From positions 8,124,501 to 8,188,500 of the forward strand of contig NC_058191.1 of assembly GCF_907165205.1 (NCBI RefSeq): a DNA stretch of 64,000 bases. Reading direction: 5' to 3'. The position numbers were made by a program, and so were the translations under genes. This stretch comes from Coccinella septempunctata (taxonomy: Eukaryota; Arthropoda; Insecta; Coleoptera; Coccinellidae). A model generated the notes under the pieces. That model was not told where the DNA came from. It searched no databases and saw only the letters and a list, made by a program, of their open reading frames with translations. Shown piece after piece: positions 12,120 to 23,929 of this stretch (the stretch's first letter is position 1; each line of letters starts with the position of its first letter).

Positions 12120-13298
12120 TATTGAACAATTCTTAGCCTACTATAGAACCAAACAAAATTTCAATGGCAAATTATTTTATTTCTCAACATATTCTCCTCT
12201 TAATAGGATACATTTATTACAGAGAACCTGTCACGTCTCTAGACCTTTCAAAAAAATGTTTCTTCTTGATCTGCAAACCAGACCAAAAGAAAATGTACGA
12301 CCTTTTGAACTTTTTTCAGTTGAGAAAAGAGATTATAGTCGGATGGAGCCAAATCTGATGAATAAGGGGGGTGTTCTAGTGATTCAAACTCTAAATCACG
12401 AATTTTTTGCATGGCAACATGAGATTTGTGAGTAGGGGCGTTGTCCTGAAAAACGAAACACCTTCTTTTTAATTTTTTCCCGTAGAGTCAGTAATGTTGA
12501 ATAGTAATCTCCGGTTATTGTTTTACCCTTATCCAAAAATCCAATCATGATTACTCCATGGCAATCCCAAAAAACTGAAGCAAGAACTTTTCTAGCAGAT
12601 TTTTGAACACGAAACTTGGTCTTGGAGAACCAGAGTGTCGCCATTCCATCGATTGTTGCTTTGTTTCTGGATCGTATAAATGTATCCAAGTCTCAGACAT
12701 AGAAACAATTCGGTTTAAGAAGTCTACATCGTTTTCAAATCGAGCATAGATCGTACGCGATGCTTCTACCCTTACACGCTTTTGGTCAACATTTAAACAT
12801 TTGAGGATCCATTTTGCAGCAATTTTTCTCATGTCCAAATTGAAGTGAACTATATGATGAACGCGTTCGTATGAAATATTCAGTGCTTTAGACATCCATT
12901 TCAGCCCAATTCGACGTTCTGATAAAATCATGTCATGAACTGCTTCGATATTTTCGGGGAATGACACAGAAACTGGCCTTCGCGAACGCTCATCATCTTC
13001 AGTCTAAAATTCACCTCTTTTGAAGCTTGCAGTCCAATTTTTCACGATCGCATACGAAGAACATTGATCTCCAAGGGTATTGCATATCTTTGTAAATCTG
13101 CTTACCTCTTGACCCTTTTAAATACAGGTACTTGGTGATGGCTCGATACTCCAATTTTTCGATTTTGACAATTTCGGTGGACATCTTCTTTCTTTCAATT
13201 CATCACACATCACACTGACCATTCTAATGAGTTGTTGTTCGTTGCTATGCAATATTTTTTTATGCATAGAACTGGTCTAGGCTAACTAGATATCAATA
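12120..13298 (-). mobile_element. mariner transposon, copy 1
   Basis: About 1.18 kb. The ends TATTGAACAATTCTTAGCC (left) and the complement of TATTGATATCTAGTTAGCCT (right) form imperfect inverted repeats of about 28 bp at TA target sites. It encodes a minus-strand mariner transposase pseudogene. It is closely related to 30615-31833 along its whole length, including untranslated parts. It sits inside an older DDE transposon. Confidence 0.85.
12190..13184 (-). pseudogene. mariner transposase, broken (copy 1)
   Basis: Cut-and-paste transposase of the mariner family. The ATG at 13184-13182 begins MSTEIVKIEKL, the typical N-terminal HTH start. Further on come WIHLYDPETKQQS (first catalytic Asp), QDNAPTHKS (second) and PPYSSDLAPSDYNLF (third, the D34D signature), then WFADQEETFF near the C-terminus. 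All three Asp residues are present, but the frame shifts several times: between the HTH part and residues near 13000, near 12600 and near 12460. Stops also lie in the tail, so no functional protein results. The exact stop is uncertain. Confidence 0.85.
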
Positions 13299-13301
13299 CA
13301 T

Positions 13302-13714
13302 TCTCGTACTGAAGTTCCATAAAAGAAAAGAGGTTCCTCATTTTGCCATTGATGCATACCGAACTCCAATTTTCTGATAACATGTCAATCTTTATGAAAA
13401 CAAACTGATGTCTTTCATTCAAAATCGTGTGGCATAAAATATGACAACAGATACACGAGCCACCTGACATAAAACCCGGACAGAGGTTCGTGAAGATTCT
13501 GTCTTCTCATATTTTCATTATTGCTGAATAACTCGGAGGTTTTCTTCTTTGGTCGACCACTACTTTTTTCTGCTTGGACAGAACAGCAACAATTGGATAT
13601 CCATTGGGAATGTCGCTGGAACATTGAAGAATATTTCCACTTTCCTTCTATTTTCTCCCCAATTTTGAAGTACGATTCAATAATAAATGCTTTTTTCAAG
13701 TCCGTTAAAACCAT
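13302..13714 (-). pseudogene. DDE transposase of the outer element, N-terminal and middle fragments
   Basis: The minus-strand frame at 13714-13415 starts MVLTDLKKAFIIESYFKIGE and continues to SSGRPKKKTSE. This matches the N-terminal HTH region of a common insect transposase group (DUF4817-like HTH followed by a DDE_3 core). Nearer 13302-13400, pieces such as RKLEFGMHQW and LFFYGTSV match the middle of the catalytic domain as seen in copy 2 (36230-36430). Much of the protein is missing and the mariner insertion lies immediately downstream. Family naming is from motif recall, not a search. Confidence 0.6.
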
Positions 13715-13883
13715 CTGTTTAATTTCCTGATAATTTTAATTCAACAACAATCCAAAATACTAACCCTTAACTTGACAGTTCACCTGGAAAATAGTACAGC
13801 AAAAGCTTAGAACTACGTTTAGACGACGTTCAAAATTCCATAGCCTACTTGACGACGAATTTTTTTGAACGCACCTTACATTT

Positions 13884-14880
13884 TTCCATCCTTTAAAACA
13901 CAAATCCTTTTCAACTCTCATGCTCCAACACTTAGTAGAAAAAAATTCTTACTGGATAAGGTCCCGTACCCACAGAACTTATGAAGCTTTAGGCTTATTT
14001 TCGATATTATTAAAATTAAAAATTGAGAGAATAATCTTAATTTCTTTGGCATGGATTAGCAACAGATGAAAGTACAATCATCTTTAAATCATGTGCGTGA
14101 TAGCAGACTTGAGGTTATCAAATATCGAAAATTTTTCTCTCAGAAATGTCTGAGAAACTCCCTCGATTATCAGTGATTATATTATTCCAAGGACTCGAAA
14201 TTGAAGATAAGCTTTAGAATCAACAATGGAAACAGATGGAATTCACTTCCAGTATAGGAAAAAAATAATGATGCTAATTTGAGTCATAGGAATTTTTAGT
14301 TTTCAGTATGAATTGCTCTTTTTCATATTTATAGAAATTAGTTTTTTGATTTTATCCTATAATTTCTCCAGAAAGGATGAAATTATTTGCAGAATATTAA
14401 AACTAATTTTCATCAAAAATAGCGATGAACGGATATATTTTGGGAGAACAACTCCTCCTATGGCTTCCTGAGCCAAAGTTGGAAACAAAGAGAATTGAAA
14501 AGAAAAATGGTGGGCCTTGAAATTTATACCTACATTCCTCATTTGTCAAAAACAGTTTTCGAAACAATATTTCTAACAAACAATATTGGATCTGAACCGT
14601 TTCATTTCATTATTACTGTTTCAATATTATTTCTTAGGTAATTGTTTCAAAAATTTGGTCTGATGAGTGATGACTGTTAGTGTTTAAGTAAAATATATAA
14701 CTTTTTCTGCGCGCTTTATATTTGGGTATACGTCTACGCTTTCTCAGGAATCTCCATTCATATTTGGAAAACATATAGGCTTCTGCTTCTTCTTTGAGAA
14801 ATAAGAGAAGTTTTCTGAATTAGTTTAAGAAAAGATAAAGGCCATTTTTTTTCTTCTATCAATTAATTATTTGAAATAAT
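13884..14880. other. noncoding, no gene seen
   Basis: AT-rich DNA. The open frame at 14357-14542 (-) has no recognisable features. Confidence 0.4.
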
Positions 14881-14884
14881 CTTT

Positions 14885-15066
14885 TGTTCATTTCCAGTCT
14901 CTTAAACAAAATCAATCAAGAAATTGAAATAATTGATTTGCTCCTCCGTAAATTCTTGTACTAATTTATCAAAAACTACTCAACAGAAAAAATTGTTGCC
15001 TGTCAATGAACGAAAAATGGAACTCTAAAATGGTAACTTCCTAACGTTTCGGAGTCTATATTCTTG
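14885..15066 (-). repeat. Penelope-type terminal-repeat fragment, solo
   Basis: Read on the minus strand this matches 41820-42051: AACGTT, GGAGTCTATAT, the block with TTGCCTGTCAATGAACG, ATTTGCTCC, AATTATTTCAATTTCTT, and finally GACTGG. No coding part of a Penelope element adjoins it, so it looks like a solo or 5'-truncated terminal repeat. Diverged from the 42-kb copy. Confidence 0.5.
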
Positions 15067-16310
15067 AAAAAATTTTCTGAAATTTAGGTTCTCAATTGGT
15101 CAATACACGGAGACGTTTGAATTTCAATCGATATTTGAAATAAATTGGAAAAAAGAGGCGTAATATATTTTTTTTTGTTTTGCCACAACTTGAAGTGAAG
15201 CTACTGTTTTAGGGCTGATTTTTAGTTGAGATTAAAAAATCGCGCAATATTTTATCGGAATGATATGGTGATAGAAATTTTTATCTCTTAAAGAATTTTT
15301 TATTTCGAGACATAGTTCATAATAGCAATATCACTTTTACTTTAGCCACATAATTCTTCTCTACTCTTGGTATATACCGTAGTAAGTGAGCACTCTGTAT
15401 ACATAATATCAATAAATTCATGATACAATGTAAGTTCGAGGTCATATGGAACAGGAGTATTATCGCAAATTTTTCAATTCCAAACTTGAAATATACGTTA
15501 ACGAAATTTCTTTGGAAAGATAGGCTCATTTTATGATGAATTTCAAAAAGTTATTTCACCATCCTTCAGTAGATATCGCGGTCATTTCATTTTATAGATA
15601 AGTAATTGACTATACAAGGAAAATGATATAGATGTCCCAATGTTTCCTCTGCTTTGCTCAAAAACTGAATACCACAACAAAATAATATATGTTTGGATTA
15701 TTTAGGGCTTCTGCAATATTTTTGTACTATTTCTTTTTCACAGGAATTATTTTACTTTGGAATCAAGTCAAACAAAACGAAACTTTTTCGTTCCTAATAA
15801 TGATTTGGAGAACACTATGTGTGTTTTTTGAGCACTTGTAGTTTTTCAAAAAGTGTTGTCAAATTGAAGTTCGAATCTTTCGTTTCATAAGGCACAATCT
15901 TCAATTTGAATATTAAAAATCTTATATTGAACAAAAATATTAAAAATAACCACGGTAAGAGCTGGAATCTGAGTGGTTATCACAGGAAAATAATCCTCGA
16001 ATACCTACAATCCGATAATAAGACCGCAATGAGAGGTATCACAATTTGGACCACTCTTGAAAAGTTCAACCTGTCCTCACACAATTTAGATCAGAATCGA
16101 GAAATTTCAGTAATTTAACCTAGATGGAGAAGAGGTTATAACTCAGGAGGATTGTTCTGCTATTAGTTTTTAGGTTTTTGTTGTCCGTCTCAATTTACCA
16201 AAATATAAAAATTATCAGTGCTAGACTGAATGAGGCCATATTTTAATTCGAGCTCTAGAAAAACACCCAGTGTATTGTTTTTTGTTGGGTTTTTAGTAGA
16301 ATTATATCTA
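15067..16310. other. noncoding, no gene seen
   Basis: No gene or repeat could be supported. Small open frames at 15317-15529 (-) and 15906-16118 (+) lack any family motif and use very AT-rich codons like random sequence. Confidence 0.4.
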
Positions 16311-17062
16311 TAGATGGGGAGCCGAAGAGGGAAATTCGGGATTTACTCGAACTTGTCAGATTAATATAAGGGGACATACCTTGGACCCTGTAGAGTACCT
16401 CTACCAAAAATTAGACCTGTATATAGGGGGAATTGCCTAGAACAGTCTGTCAGAATAGTAAAAAAACGATCATTGTACATACTCGAGCGTGTCAGATTAA
16501 GGTATATGTGGTTAATTACATGTTGTAAAATATATATTCTCTTAATTTCACAATTTAAGTGTGTCGAAAATGTGTGGGAAGGCGCCAAAGTTGCAAAAAA
16601 AAACGTCAGGTGTACATTCTCGAGGGCGGTGAGTTTTTTCTTATGCTAATGATTATTAGCTTCAAAATAAGAAAAAAGATTATGAATCCATAATAACGGA
16701 AAAAATATAATCTGACAGTTTAAACAAGCCGAAACAATCAGTTTTTTTGAATTATCTCCTCCCCTCTTTTTCGCATTCATTATAAAAATTGTAGAGCAAA
16801 ACATTTTCTACAAATTTTGTCCTAAGCAATTTTTTCTACGTTCAAAAGTAGGGCATATACAGTATCTTAATCTGACACGCTCGAGTATGTACACCTAACG
16901 ATTATTTTTTACATCTTTGAGACCCTGCAGACGCTTTCCCCACCGCTGAAAGTGCATATATCATAAAACCTTTTTTTCTTTCTACCATCTAATCTTCAAT
17001 ATCCACTAGGTCTTCAAGACGCTCGAGTAAATCCCGATTTAGCATCGTCGGCTCCCCAACTA
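16311..17062. mobile_element. 752-bp MITE with two tiers of inverted repeats
   Basis: Outer ends TAGATGGGGAGCCGA (16311 on) and the complement of TAGTTGGGGAGCCGA (to 17062) are followed inward by matching GGGATTTACTCGA blocks, with TA at each end. A second inverted pair, TGTACATACTCGAGCGTGTC (about 16475-16507 and 16862-16893), sits inside. The motif ACTCGAGCGTGTCAGATTA or close variants occurs at least five times in both orientations. No coding sequence. TA ends suggest the Tc1/mariner group, but this is not certain. Confidence 0.75.
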
Positions 17063-17159
17063 CTTCATGCATAATTGCTTCCAAATGGTTGAATCATTGT
17101 GATGCTCCATCTGTAGATCTGTGTAATTATTCTCGGAATTATTGTTTCAGGGTGTAGCC

Positions 17160-17357
17160 TAAAGCCCGTTTGTAACAGCCGAGAATTCTCTAGAGAATTT
17201 ACTCAAGAATTCATGCGACGTGAATGCTTTACCCATACATACGCACTTTCGGTAAAATTCACATTTCAGTTGCATCCAAAATAATCTCTGTCGTTTTGTT
17301 ATCAAAATTTGGTAGAGAATTCTCCAGAGAATTCTCGGCTGTTACAAACGTGCTTTA
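17160..17357. mobile_element. 198-bp MITE
   Basis: Ends TAAAGCCCGTTTGTAACAGC (left) and the complement of TAAAGCACGTTTGTAACAGC (right), continuing into CGAGAATTCTC with further near-palindromic AGAATTCTC blocks. The terminal repeats are about 40 bp with one clear mismatch in the outer 30. The terminal TA or TAA would fit Tc1/mariner or PIF/Harbinger MITEs. Only about 100 bp of interior and no coding capacity. Confidence 0.85.
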
Positions 17358-18913
17358 ACATAGATACATGGAATGGAAAATAAAGATTCCAAAGACTGGA
17401 GTGAGATAGTAGCTTAGTGTCGCCAATCACAATTGAGACAGTTGACTCGGACATTATTGTGACTACGTTTGAATATGATCTAGTGAAGAGACAGAGAAGT
17501 GCTCAGAGATATCTTCCATATATCTGGTAGGCCTACCCTGCAAAAAAGTGCAGTGGCTTGCAGTTAGCTCTCATTCTTCATTCAAAACAATCAAAAGCTA
17601 ATGCGAATCTTTCTCTGATTTTCCTTTTAAAATTTTTCGAAGATGTTTGTCGGGATCACTACAAGAAAATTTGAAATAGGTGCTATTTTTGTTCAATTAA
17701 TAATTTTACCGTGAAAAGAGGTGACTCTGAAGCTTGTTTCTCGAGTGGGCTATCTATTCTCTATTCAAGTAGTCCATGCTCGAAACTACCTACAGAACTG
17801 AAAAGGAGGCCCTGGATCCAAAAACTATAAAATGATTATTGATCAAGTATCTGAAATCCATTACATATTGTGCATAAAGTTTAAAGTCTAAAGTATAGTA
17901 AAGAGTGAATATGTAAATATACTGTACCTCCTCTAATGACCCTCGTGGTTGATGCGGTTTTCAATTGAATAAAATAAAAATTGTTTTCTTTAAGGTTCTA
18001 ACTCCTGTCTAAATTATTATTTCACCTAGAAATAAAACATCATAAAAATTTCTCTAATTAAACTTATTCCCTGATGGGCAGTTCAATACCTCGAAAATTC
18101 CTAAACAGATGACTAAACTGTGTAACAACCATGATTACACCTGAACCTTTTTCACCCAGATCCAATCGAAAAAAACTAATTGATATCGGATTAAATCGGA
18201 TCGTTAAGGAAACAAAATTGAACTGCTAACAAGGCTCGAACAAAATGACGAAGCCTCTTCATTCTTCTGTTAAAACTCGTAACGCTCATGTCCATCAAAG
18301 CGGAAAATTACATTGTCTCATTTCATACCGTCGTCCGGCAAAAAATAACGAGTAGGATAGGCTGTGAAGGCTCTCGATTCCCTCGGATCGATCATCTCAC
18401 ATTCACTTCGGGACCTCCCAGCGAACTATGAAGAAGCTGCGAGCATCATAAACTATTAAGGGCCTTTTATGCCATATCACTCTGGAATGTTAACATTTGA
18501 TTTTGAAGAAACCTGATAGTTTATCGAAATATGTAGCATGGAAGCGAGAAGATATCACTTGTTGCCCTATTCAGAATGTTCGTTTCATTGGAATAATCAA
18601 GCGAACTAGAAGTTATTGGTTTTGCTCCAACGCCACTATTGAATATCAAAGGGCTATACCCGATCGCGTTTCATATTCAGAAATTTTGGTGGTTTCATCG
18701 ATGATATTCGTAGAAATTGTTTTCGTTAAATTTCTCCTATTATATTCTTGTGAAACAGGAATTGAACAATTGCTTCTGTTCAAATTATAGAACAAAACCC
18801 TTTTAGGGACATTCAGGTATCTAACTACAGGGTTGGACGTACGTCTAATAATCGATATTTCTTCAACCAATAACTCAAAATGGAAACACTAAAATCCGGC
18901 AATTGATTTTAAA
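17358..18913. other. noncoding; low-repeat island at about 18080-18480
   Basis: No gene. The open frames at 18497-18790 (+) and 18646-18870 (-) overlap on opposite strands with no motif. The stretch near 18080-18480 has more GC, no internal repeat match and several short motifs (for example AATTGATATCGGATTAAATC), so it could be single-copy regulatory sequence. That is only inference. Confidence 0.35.
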
Positions 18914-19812
18914 GTTGGGGGAGTCCGGGAGACTTGGTCAGCTAAGAGACTTGAACCACCTCAAATATTTCAATTCAAATTTCGCGCTACCGGTATTGTA
19001 AAAAGCTTGCGCAACTAGTGAAGGCTCCATTTTGGCCGCCATCAGAACAGTTCGGGATTGAGAGGGTTGAACGTGTTTTTGTTGTAAGAAAGTTAGAAAT
19101 TGAATAATTTTTGTTTGTTACACTGTCTGAAAAGTTTTATAGGTGCGTGGTGTTATTTAGTTTTATTGCTTTCATTGATTAAAATTGTTTCACAAACGAT
19201 GAGCCTTTATAATAATAGTTGTAAAAGTTTCCAGAAAACATCTGTTGAATAGATTAAAAGGGGGTGCGGGAGGCTTGACCCATGTCATGGTCGGGAGACA
19301 TAATCAGTGGTCCAAGTTTCCAGTACTGAGCTTAGATAATAGTTTGCTCCAAAAGAAGAAAATTGAATAATAGAAATAAATATGAAAAAATATACAAAGG
19401 TTCAAAAAACTGAAAACATCTCGGAAATGAATGACAGTGACTCTGAAATAGAAAATATGTAATTCATACTCTGATACATCTGATTATGAAAACCTTGACG
19501 TTGACATAGATTATCGTTGGTCATTGGAAAATGGTCTTTTACAATGTTTTTCCTGATAAACAAACTTATGATCAAGTCCACCTCGCCCCATCTTCAACTG
19601 TCCCATGGGTTAGGGAGACATGAGCCAATTTTCGGTTCCTAAGAAAAGAATTGCTGTACTCAAAATATTCATCTCACCATCACTCTACTATTATCACTCG
19701 TTACCTATTTGGGCATGGAATCTTCACGCAAAAAAATGTGTTGCTAACATTTACTGATACAACTTAAGTGGTTTCAGAGTGAAAATGGGTTCAACTCTCC
19801 CGGACTCCCCAT
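18914..19812. mobile_element. inverted-repeat element of about 0.9 kb
   Basis: The left end GGGGGAGTCCGGGAGACTTG and the complement of GGGGAGTCCGGGAGAGTTG at the right (19783-19806) form short inverted repeats. Related GGGAGGCTTGACCCAT and GGGAGACATGAGCC pieces occur inside. A weak acidic reading (MNDSDSEIEN, near 19420) is the only coding-like trace. Probably a deletion derivative of a DNA transposon; exact boundaries and class unresolved. Confidence 0.55.
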
Positions 19813-20548
19813 ACACCCATTTTCTGGCACTTAGCAACAACCACATTCAACTTTTTTTTTCAAATGGAACCATACACCATATGTGGGCTCGTTTGCCCAC
19901 CATAATCTTTGTTCTTCACTTTGATTTGGTGTTTATCAGAAGAAATACGAAAGTTTCTTGAGAAAAAAATGGGTACTTCGGTACCTATGGAGAATCAGGA
20001 TAATATGAATAATATGAATAATAAAAATATGAATATGAATAATAACTTGAAATTGAGACGCTGAAATAAAATTGAATATTCTTCTAGAAAGCCTTAGCTT
20101 TAACCCTTCAAATGGAAACTTATAGGTACCATGTGGGAAAGCTCACGGAAAATGGAATCCCATCATAATCTTTGTTTTGTTTTTAGTTTTATATTTTTTG
20201 GTGAAACACAAAAACTCCTTAAAAAAATAACATCAATAATTGATAAGAAACCAAGATAACGGTAGGGTTCCGTGATTCCAACATAGCCACACATGTTATG
20301 TATGTATGTTTCCAATTGAAAAACAGAAGTTGACTTGGGTTGTGGCTGAGGCTTTTTCATTTTTAGTTATTGGTTGAAGGAACCTTCATTCAACTTATGC
20401 CTAACGCTCTATATATACCAGGTATTTTACTATAACTTGACCCAGCCTTTATCTATGTTACAAATAGAAATGCAAAAAATGTTTCATACAACAGCTATAC
20501 GAAATCAAGTTATTATCTTCAACATTATTTACAAAAAAATTAAAAACG
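19813..20548. other. noncoding with diverged local duplication
   Basis: The blocks at about 19860-19940 and 20110-20190 share ATGTGGG, CCCA/CATAATCTTTGTT and TTTTGGTG-like pieces in order, suggesting an old local duplication. A short ATGAAT/AATAAT-rich run lies at 19998-20045. No gene. Confidence 0.35.
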
Positions 20549-21026
20549 GGTTCTAAAAAACACTGAATCATAAAACTATACATAATATGAGGCACTAAGT
20601 AGATGTTACTCACAAAAATTTTTCTGATCTCAGAACTATATTATTACGTGTAAAAAATAACAACCCCCTAAGATTTTCCTTCAAAAATTGTTTTCGTGGG
20701 ATAGATTTCCGAAAAATGAAATTCTTTTATGGTTTTCCATTCAATTCTGGAGAAAAAAAGTCTCTTGCAAAATTTCGATACTTTTCTCGGAATAAATAAA
20801 AACTTACAAGCAGTGATCACTGTTCATTCCATTTCATCGTATAAGTGTTCCATAAAATGACTACCTCCCGCTAAAATACATGTTGTTATTTCTAACATAA
20901 TTTCTAACCTAACCTTACCTAACCCCTAATAATAAAGTTGTGATATCTGAAAAATAAATGTGTGAGTAACATCTACTTAGTGCTCCATATAATGTATAGT
21001 TTTATGACTCAGTGTTTTCTAGAACC
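20549..21026. mobile_element. 478-bp element with about 65-bp terminal repeats
   Basis: The left arm (20549-20612) and right arm (20962-21026) are inverted copies sharing AACACTGA, TCATAAAACTATACAT and GCACTAAGTAGATGTTACTC almost without change. The A-rich string AAAAAAATTAAAAAC lies directly outside both ends in the same orientation, which could be a 15-bp target duplication or a chance A-rich repeat. No coding sequence. Confidence 0.75.
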
Positions 21027-22005
21027 TCCAAAAAAAATTAAAAACTGTCAACTCGTCATCGCCTTCCAACGGCTGTATCTTGGAAGGGAGGTCGATTTCG
21101 AAAAAAATTTATAGGAACTACCCCTGCTCATTTTCATCGAGGAATCTTCTCACCAAGTCTTTCGCATTTGTTTAAAGACACCCTGTATACATATGTCGGT
21201 CTCTCTTTCGTATTTTGAGAACCTCATAATTTCAAATTTTAAGAATCACCTGGTTAGCTCAGTAAAGGAGTAGGCTTATATCACACCACTATACATACTC
21301 ACATTTTTTTCTCATTTTTGTTGGTTAGTGTTGAGTATTCATTGAAAGAATGATGCTTTTGAAATTTTCATTCAAATATAATTATAATTTATAATTTAGA
21401 AATTATAAAACTCTTAAGTTTTTGAAATAAGAGTGGCAGACCTAAATGAGCTTATATATTCGCGATCAGGACAAGAATACCATTCAAAAAATTAAAAAAA
21501 TAAAAAGTTTTAAACATTTGAAAAATTAAGTTTTATTCAATTTATTGTCGAGCCTGAACATATTTCAGGTGCCTTAATCATTTGGAAAAAAAAATTTTAT
21601 AGAGGAAGGAGGTATCAATTTGAAGTGAAAATAATATGTCACAATATTTTTTTCCTGTACAGACTGAGTCTTTGACTTGTACAAATATTTTAACAGAAGA
21701 TTCATGAGATCGAAGAAACACTTTTTCTGCTTATACTTTTTTCAACTCGCTCAATTGAAAAGAAACCGGCTCATGCAAATCCCCAAATATGCATGAGCCG
21801 CAAATATAACAATATAGTTATATCTCAAAAACGATTACATTGAAGGAAATGATTTTTACATTTCCGTTTTCCATTGACACTTGATTCTTCTGCGAACACA
21901 AAATTCCACTCGTATTATATTACATATTATATTTTTTCATCATGACCCTAAATCGCAAATGTATGGTCAGTCATAAGAGAATCAAATCCTCCTAAAAGTA
22001 ATCAG
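21027..22005. other. noncoding; contains a family A left-end fragment
   Basis: No gene. At 21665-21730 there is a fragment starting GTCTTTGACTTGTACAAATA that matches the left end of the 3228-3883 element. A short ACACCCTGTATA string near 21179 is typical of insect inverted-repeat element ends, but no partner was found. Confidence 0.4.
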
Positions 22006-22254
22006 ATGCATAGAGATGGTAGGATGGATTCAACTGAATTCAACGACTACTTTTTGAATTGTGCAACTGGCATGACGTCTGAATTATTTACAGGACTCAT
22101 ATCTTATTTAGAACAGGTGTATACCAGTATATTTGTCAGACCCATTATAGAGACTGCAATTTTGATGAGCACAATTAAGAACTTGAGGAACAAGCATAGC
22201 GGCTGTGATGATGAAATTCCAATAATTTCACTAATAAAAGCTTTCATAATATAA
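22006..22254 (+). pseudogene. LINE reverse-transcriptase fragment
   Basis: The reading includes FNDYFLNCATGM, then IIETAILMSTIKNLRNKHSG and DDEIPIISLIKAF. This resembles the start of the reverse-transcriptase domain of Jockey-like LINEs, where an FNDFF motif precedes I..LKNKKSSG.DGIP...LK. It is about 80 residues of a protein usually near 900, with no downstream palm motifs in frame. A decayed, truncated fragment. Confidence 0.6.
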
Positions 22255-22732
22255 TCGCAATCACTGCGCAGTTGACCTTATACATAAAAATATGAACAAT
22301 TACTACAAGAAAGTTTATGAACTCCACATTTATCTTCCTTCTTCGTTTAATCTTTATTATTTTTTAAGTATTTATCTAGAGTATTTTCTGTGTCAAAAGA
22401 AAATTTGATATCTTCCTATTTCAAAAAGTTTGATTTTTTCAGAACTCTTCCCTACATAATATCATTTTATATTTGTGATCAGTTTCTACTTGAAAATGGT
22501 AAACTTCTTTCATTGCTGTTTCAAACAACTTTTTCGAAAGCATGGTGTCTTCGTCATAATGAAACAGACTGCGGTGAATAATGGTTAAAATGTGGAATTA
22601 ATAGACAGGATGATTGCGAAATAGTTTTTCAAAACAGCAATAAAAGAAGTTTACCCTTACTAATCAAAATATAAAAAAATTATATCTTATTTAGGAAAGT
22701 GTTCTGAAAAAATATCAAATTCATCTTTTTAG

Positions 22733-22973
22733 ATAGGTCAAACTGGTAGAAAATTTCAGGAAAGAATATTAGAACACAAAAATTCTACTTTTGCTGAGCC
22801 TCTGTTGAATGCAAAGAACACTTTAACGAAAACTTAGAAATTTTACATATAGAAAAAAAAAGAAAAAAGAAACTGTTTTAGAAAGTTTGGAAATCAATAA
22901 ATGTAAGTTATCATCGGATTTACTCAATGGCCAGATTGACCTCAATAACTCCTCATTACTGAATTTATTTTGA
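22733..22973 (+). pseudogene. Penelope-like element, GIY-YIG endonuclease end
   Basis: Reads IGQTGRKFQERILEHKNSTF, then after a one-base frame change NENLEILHIEKKKKK and LNGQIDLNNSSLLNLF to a stop at 22971-22973. This is the C-terminal GIY-YIG endonuclease of Penelope-like retroelements, which nicks target DNA before reverse transcription; the R..EH spacing after the YIG.T motif is typical. The stop after NTLTKT and the frameshift show it is dead. No reverse-transcriptase part lies directly upstream, so the copy is 5'-truncated. Confidence 0.75.
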
Positions 22974-23780
22974 ATATTTGTTTTCAACTATACTTCATTC
23001 AACTTTATTTTAGCTTTCGGTTGGCCATGGAAATTTGACACATTTCACTCTGTATAGTACGAAAATGTGGGGTTATGAAGCTTGTCAAAACATTTTTGAG
23101 TTTTAAATCAACGCTATGTTGCCCGTTCTACGTAAAAGTTTCTGTTATTACGTATTTTATCACAATGTTGAATCTCTTCGGAAAATATCTGACGAACAAA
23201 ATTGAAGTTTATACAAACTGTTTGAAAACATACCAAATCCAGTTATTCGCATGGAAAATACAAGAGATCAGTATAATATCATAATATGCACTAGCTTGAG
23301 GAAAGTTAATGTTCGTTATCTTCTTTGGCTTACATCATTTGTAGATTTCAAAAATATTAACCCGAAGATGAAATGCATATGATGCAGTGGTTGGCAATGG
23401 GTATCTCCCGAAGGAATTAACAGATAATTACAAGAATGTTAAATTTTTCCATAAAAATCATCTTGCATCAATATAAGTAAAAGGAGTTGAAGGAAGTTTC
23501 AAGTTAAGATGCAACTTCACCGTTGAACAAAAATTTCACATGAATAAACAGTAACAGGGCAACTTGCGCGTATTTGTGGCTATTCATCTTAATACATTGA
23601 TGTTATTATAATAACTAGGTATTTATTAGTACCTTAAGACATTTACATTGTATAGGACAAGTCAAATGAAAAACCGAAAAATCCATTTTAGGGAACTCAT
23701 TCTCCGATGACATTTATCGAAAATCCTGTAGTTAACTTTTTGCATTAAGGTAAAAAGGTATCGACTGTTTGCTTATCCTA

Positions 23781-23901
23781 CTCAGATTGGGGGTTATTTA
23801 GGATTGCAGTCAAAAACGAATGGATCCGAAAGCTCGAGTATAAAGAATAAAGAGTGATCCATTCGTTTTTGACTGCAATCCCAAATAACCCCCAATCTGA
23901 G
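23781..23901. repeat. near-perfect hairpin, 46-bp arms
   Basis: CTCAGATTGGGGGTTATTTA (23781 on) runs through GATTGCAGTCAAAAACGAAT to 23826, and is repeated in inverse orientation at 23857-23901 with a single mismatch. The loop is about 30 bases. It is far cleaner than any other small inverted repeat here except element ends. It arose by inverted duplication inside transposase-derived sequence and would fold into a long stem if transcribed. Confidence 0.85.
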
Positions 23902-23929
23902 TATTTTCGCATTAATTCACTCAAACATA

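Larger units (their letters stand above)
11694..13883 (-). mobile_element. DDE transposon with a mariner nested inside, copy 1
   Basis: Bounded by inverted repeats of roughly 50-60 bp (11694-11750 and 13827-13883). The arms share TGTAA, GTGCGTTCAAAAAAATTCGT and CAAGTAGGCTATGGAATTTT almost perfectly. The minus strand carries transposase pieces (13302-13714). A complete mariner (12120-13298) interrupts it. A second, more worn copy lies at about 35700-37395 and lacks the mariner, showing what the uninterrupted element looked like. Without the mariner the element is about 1.0 kb. Confidence 0.7.
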
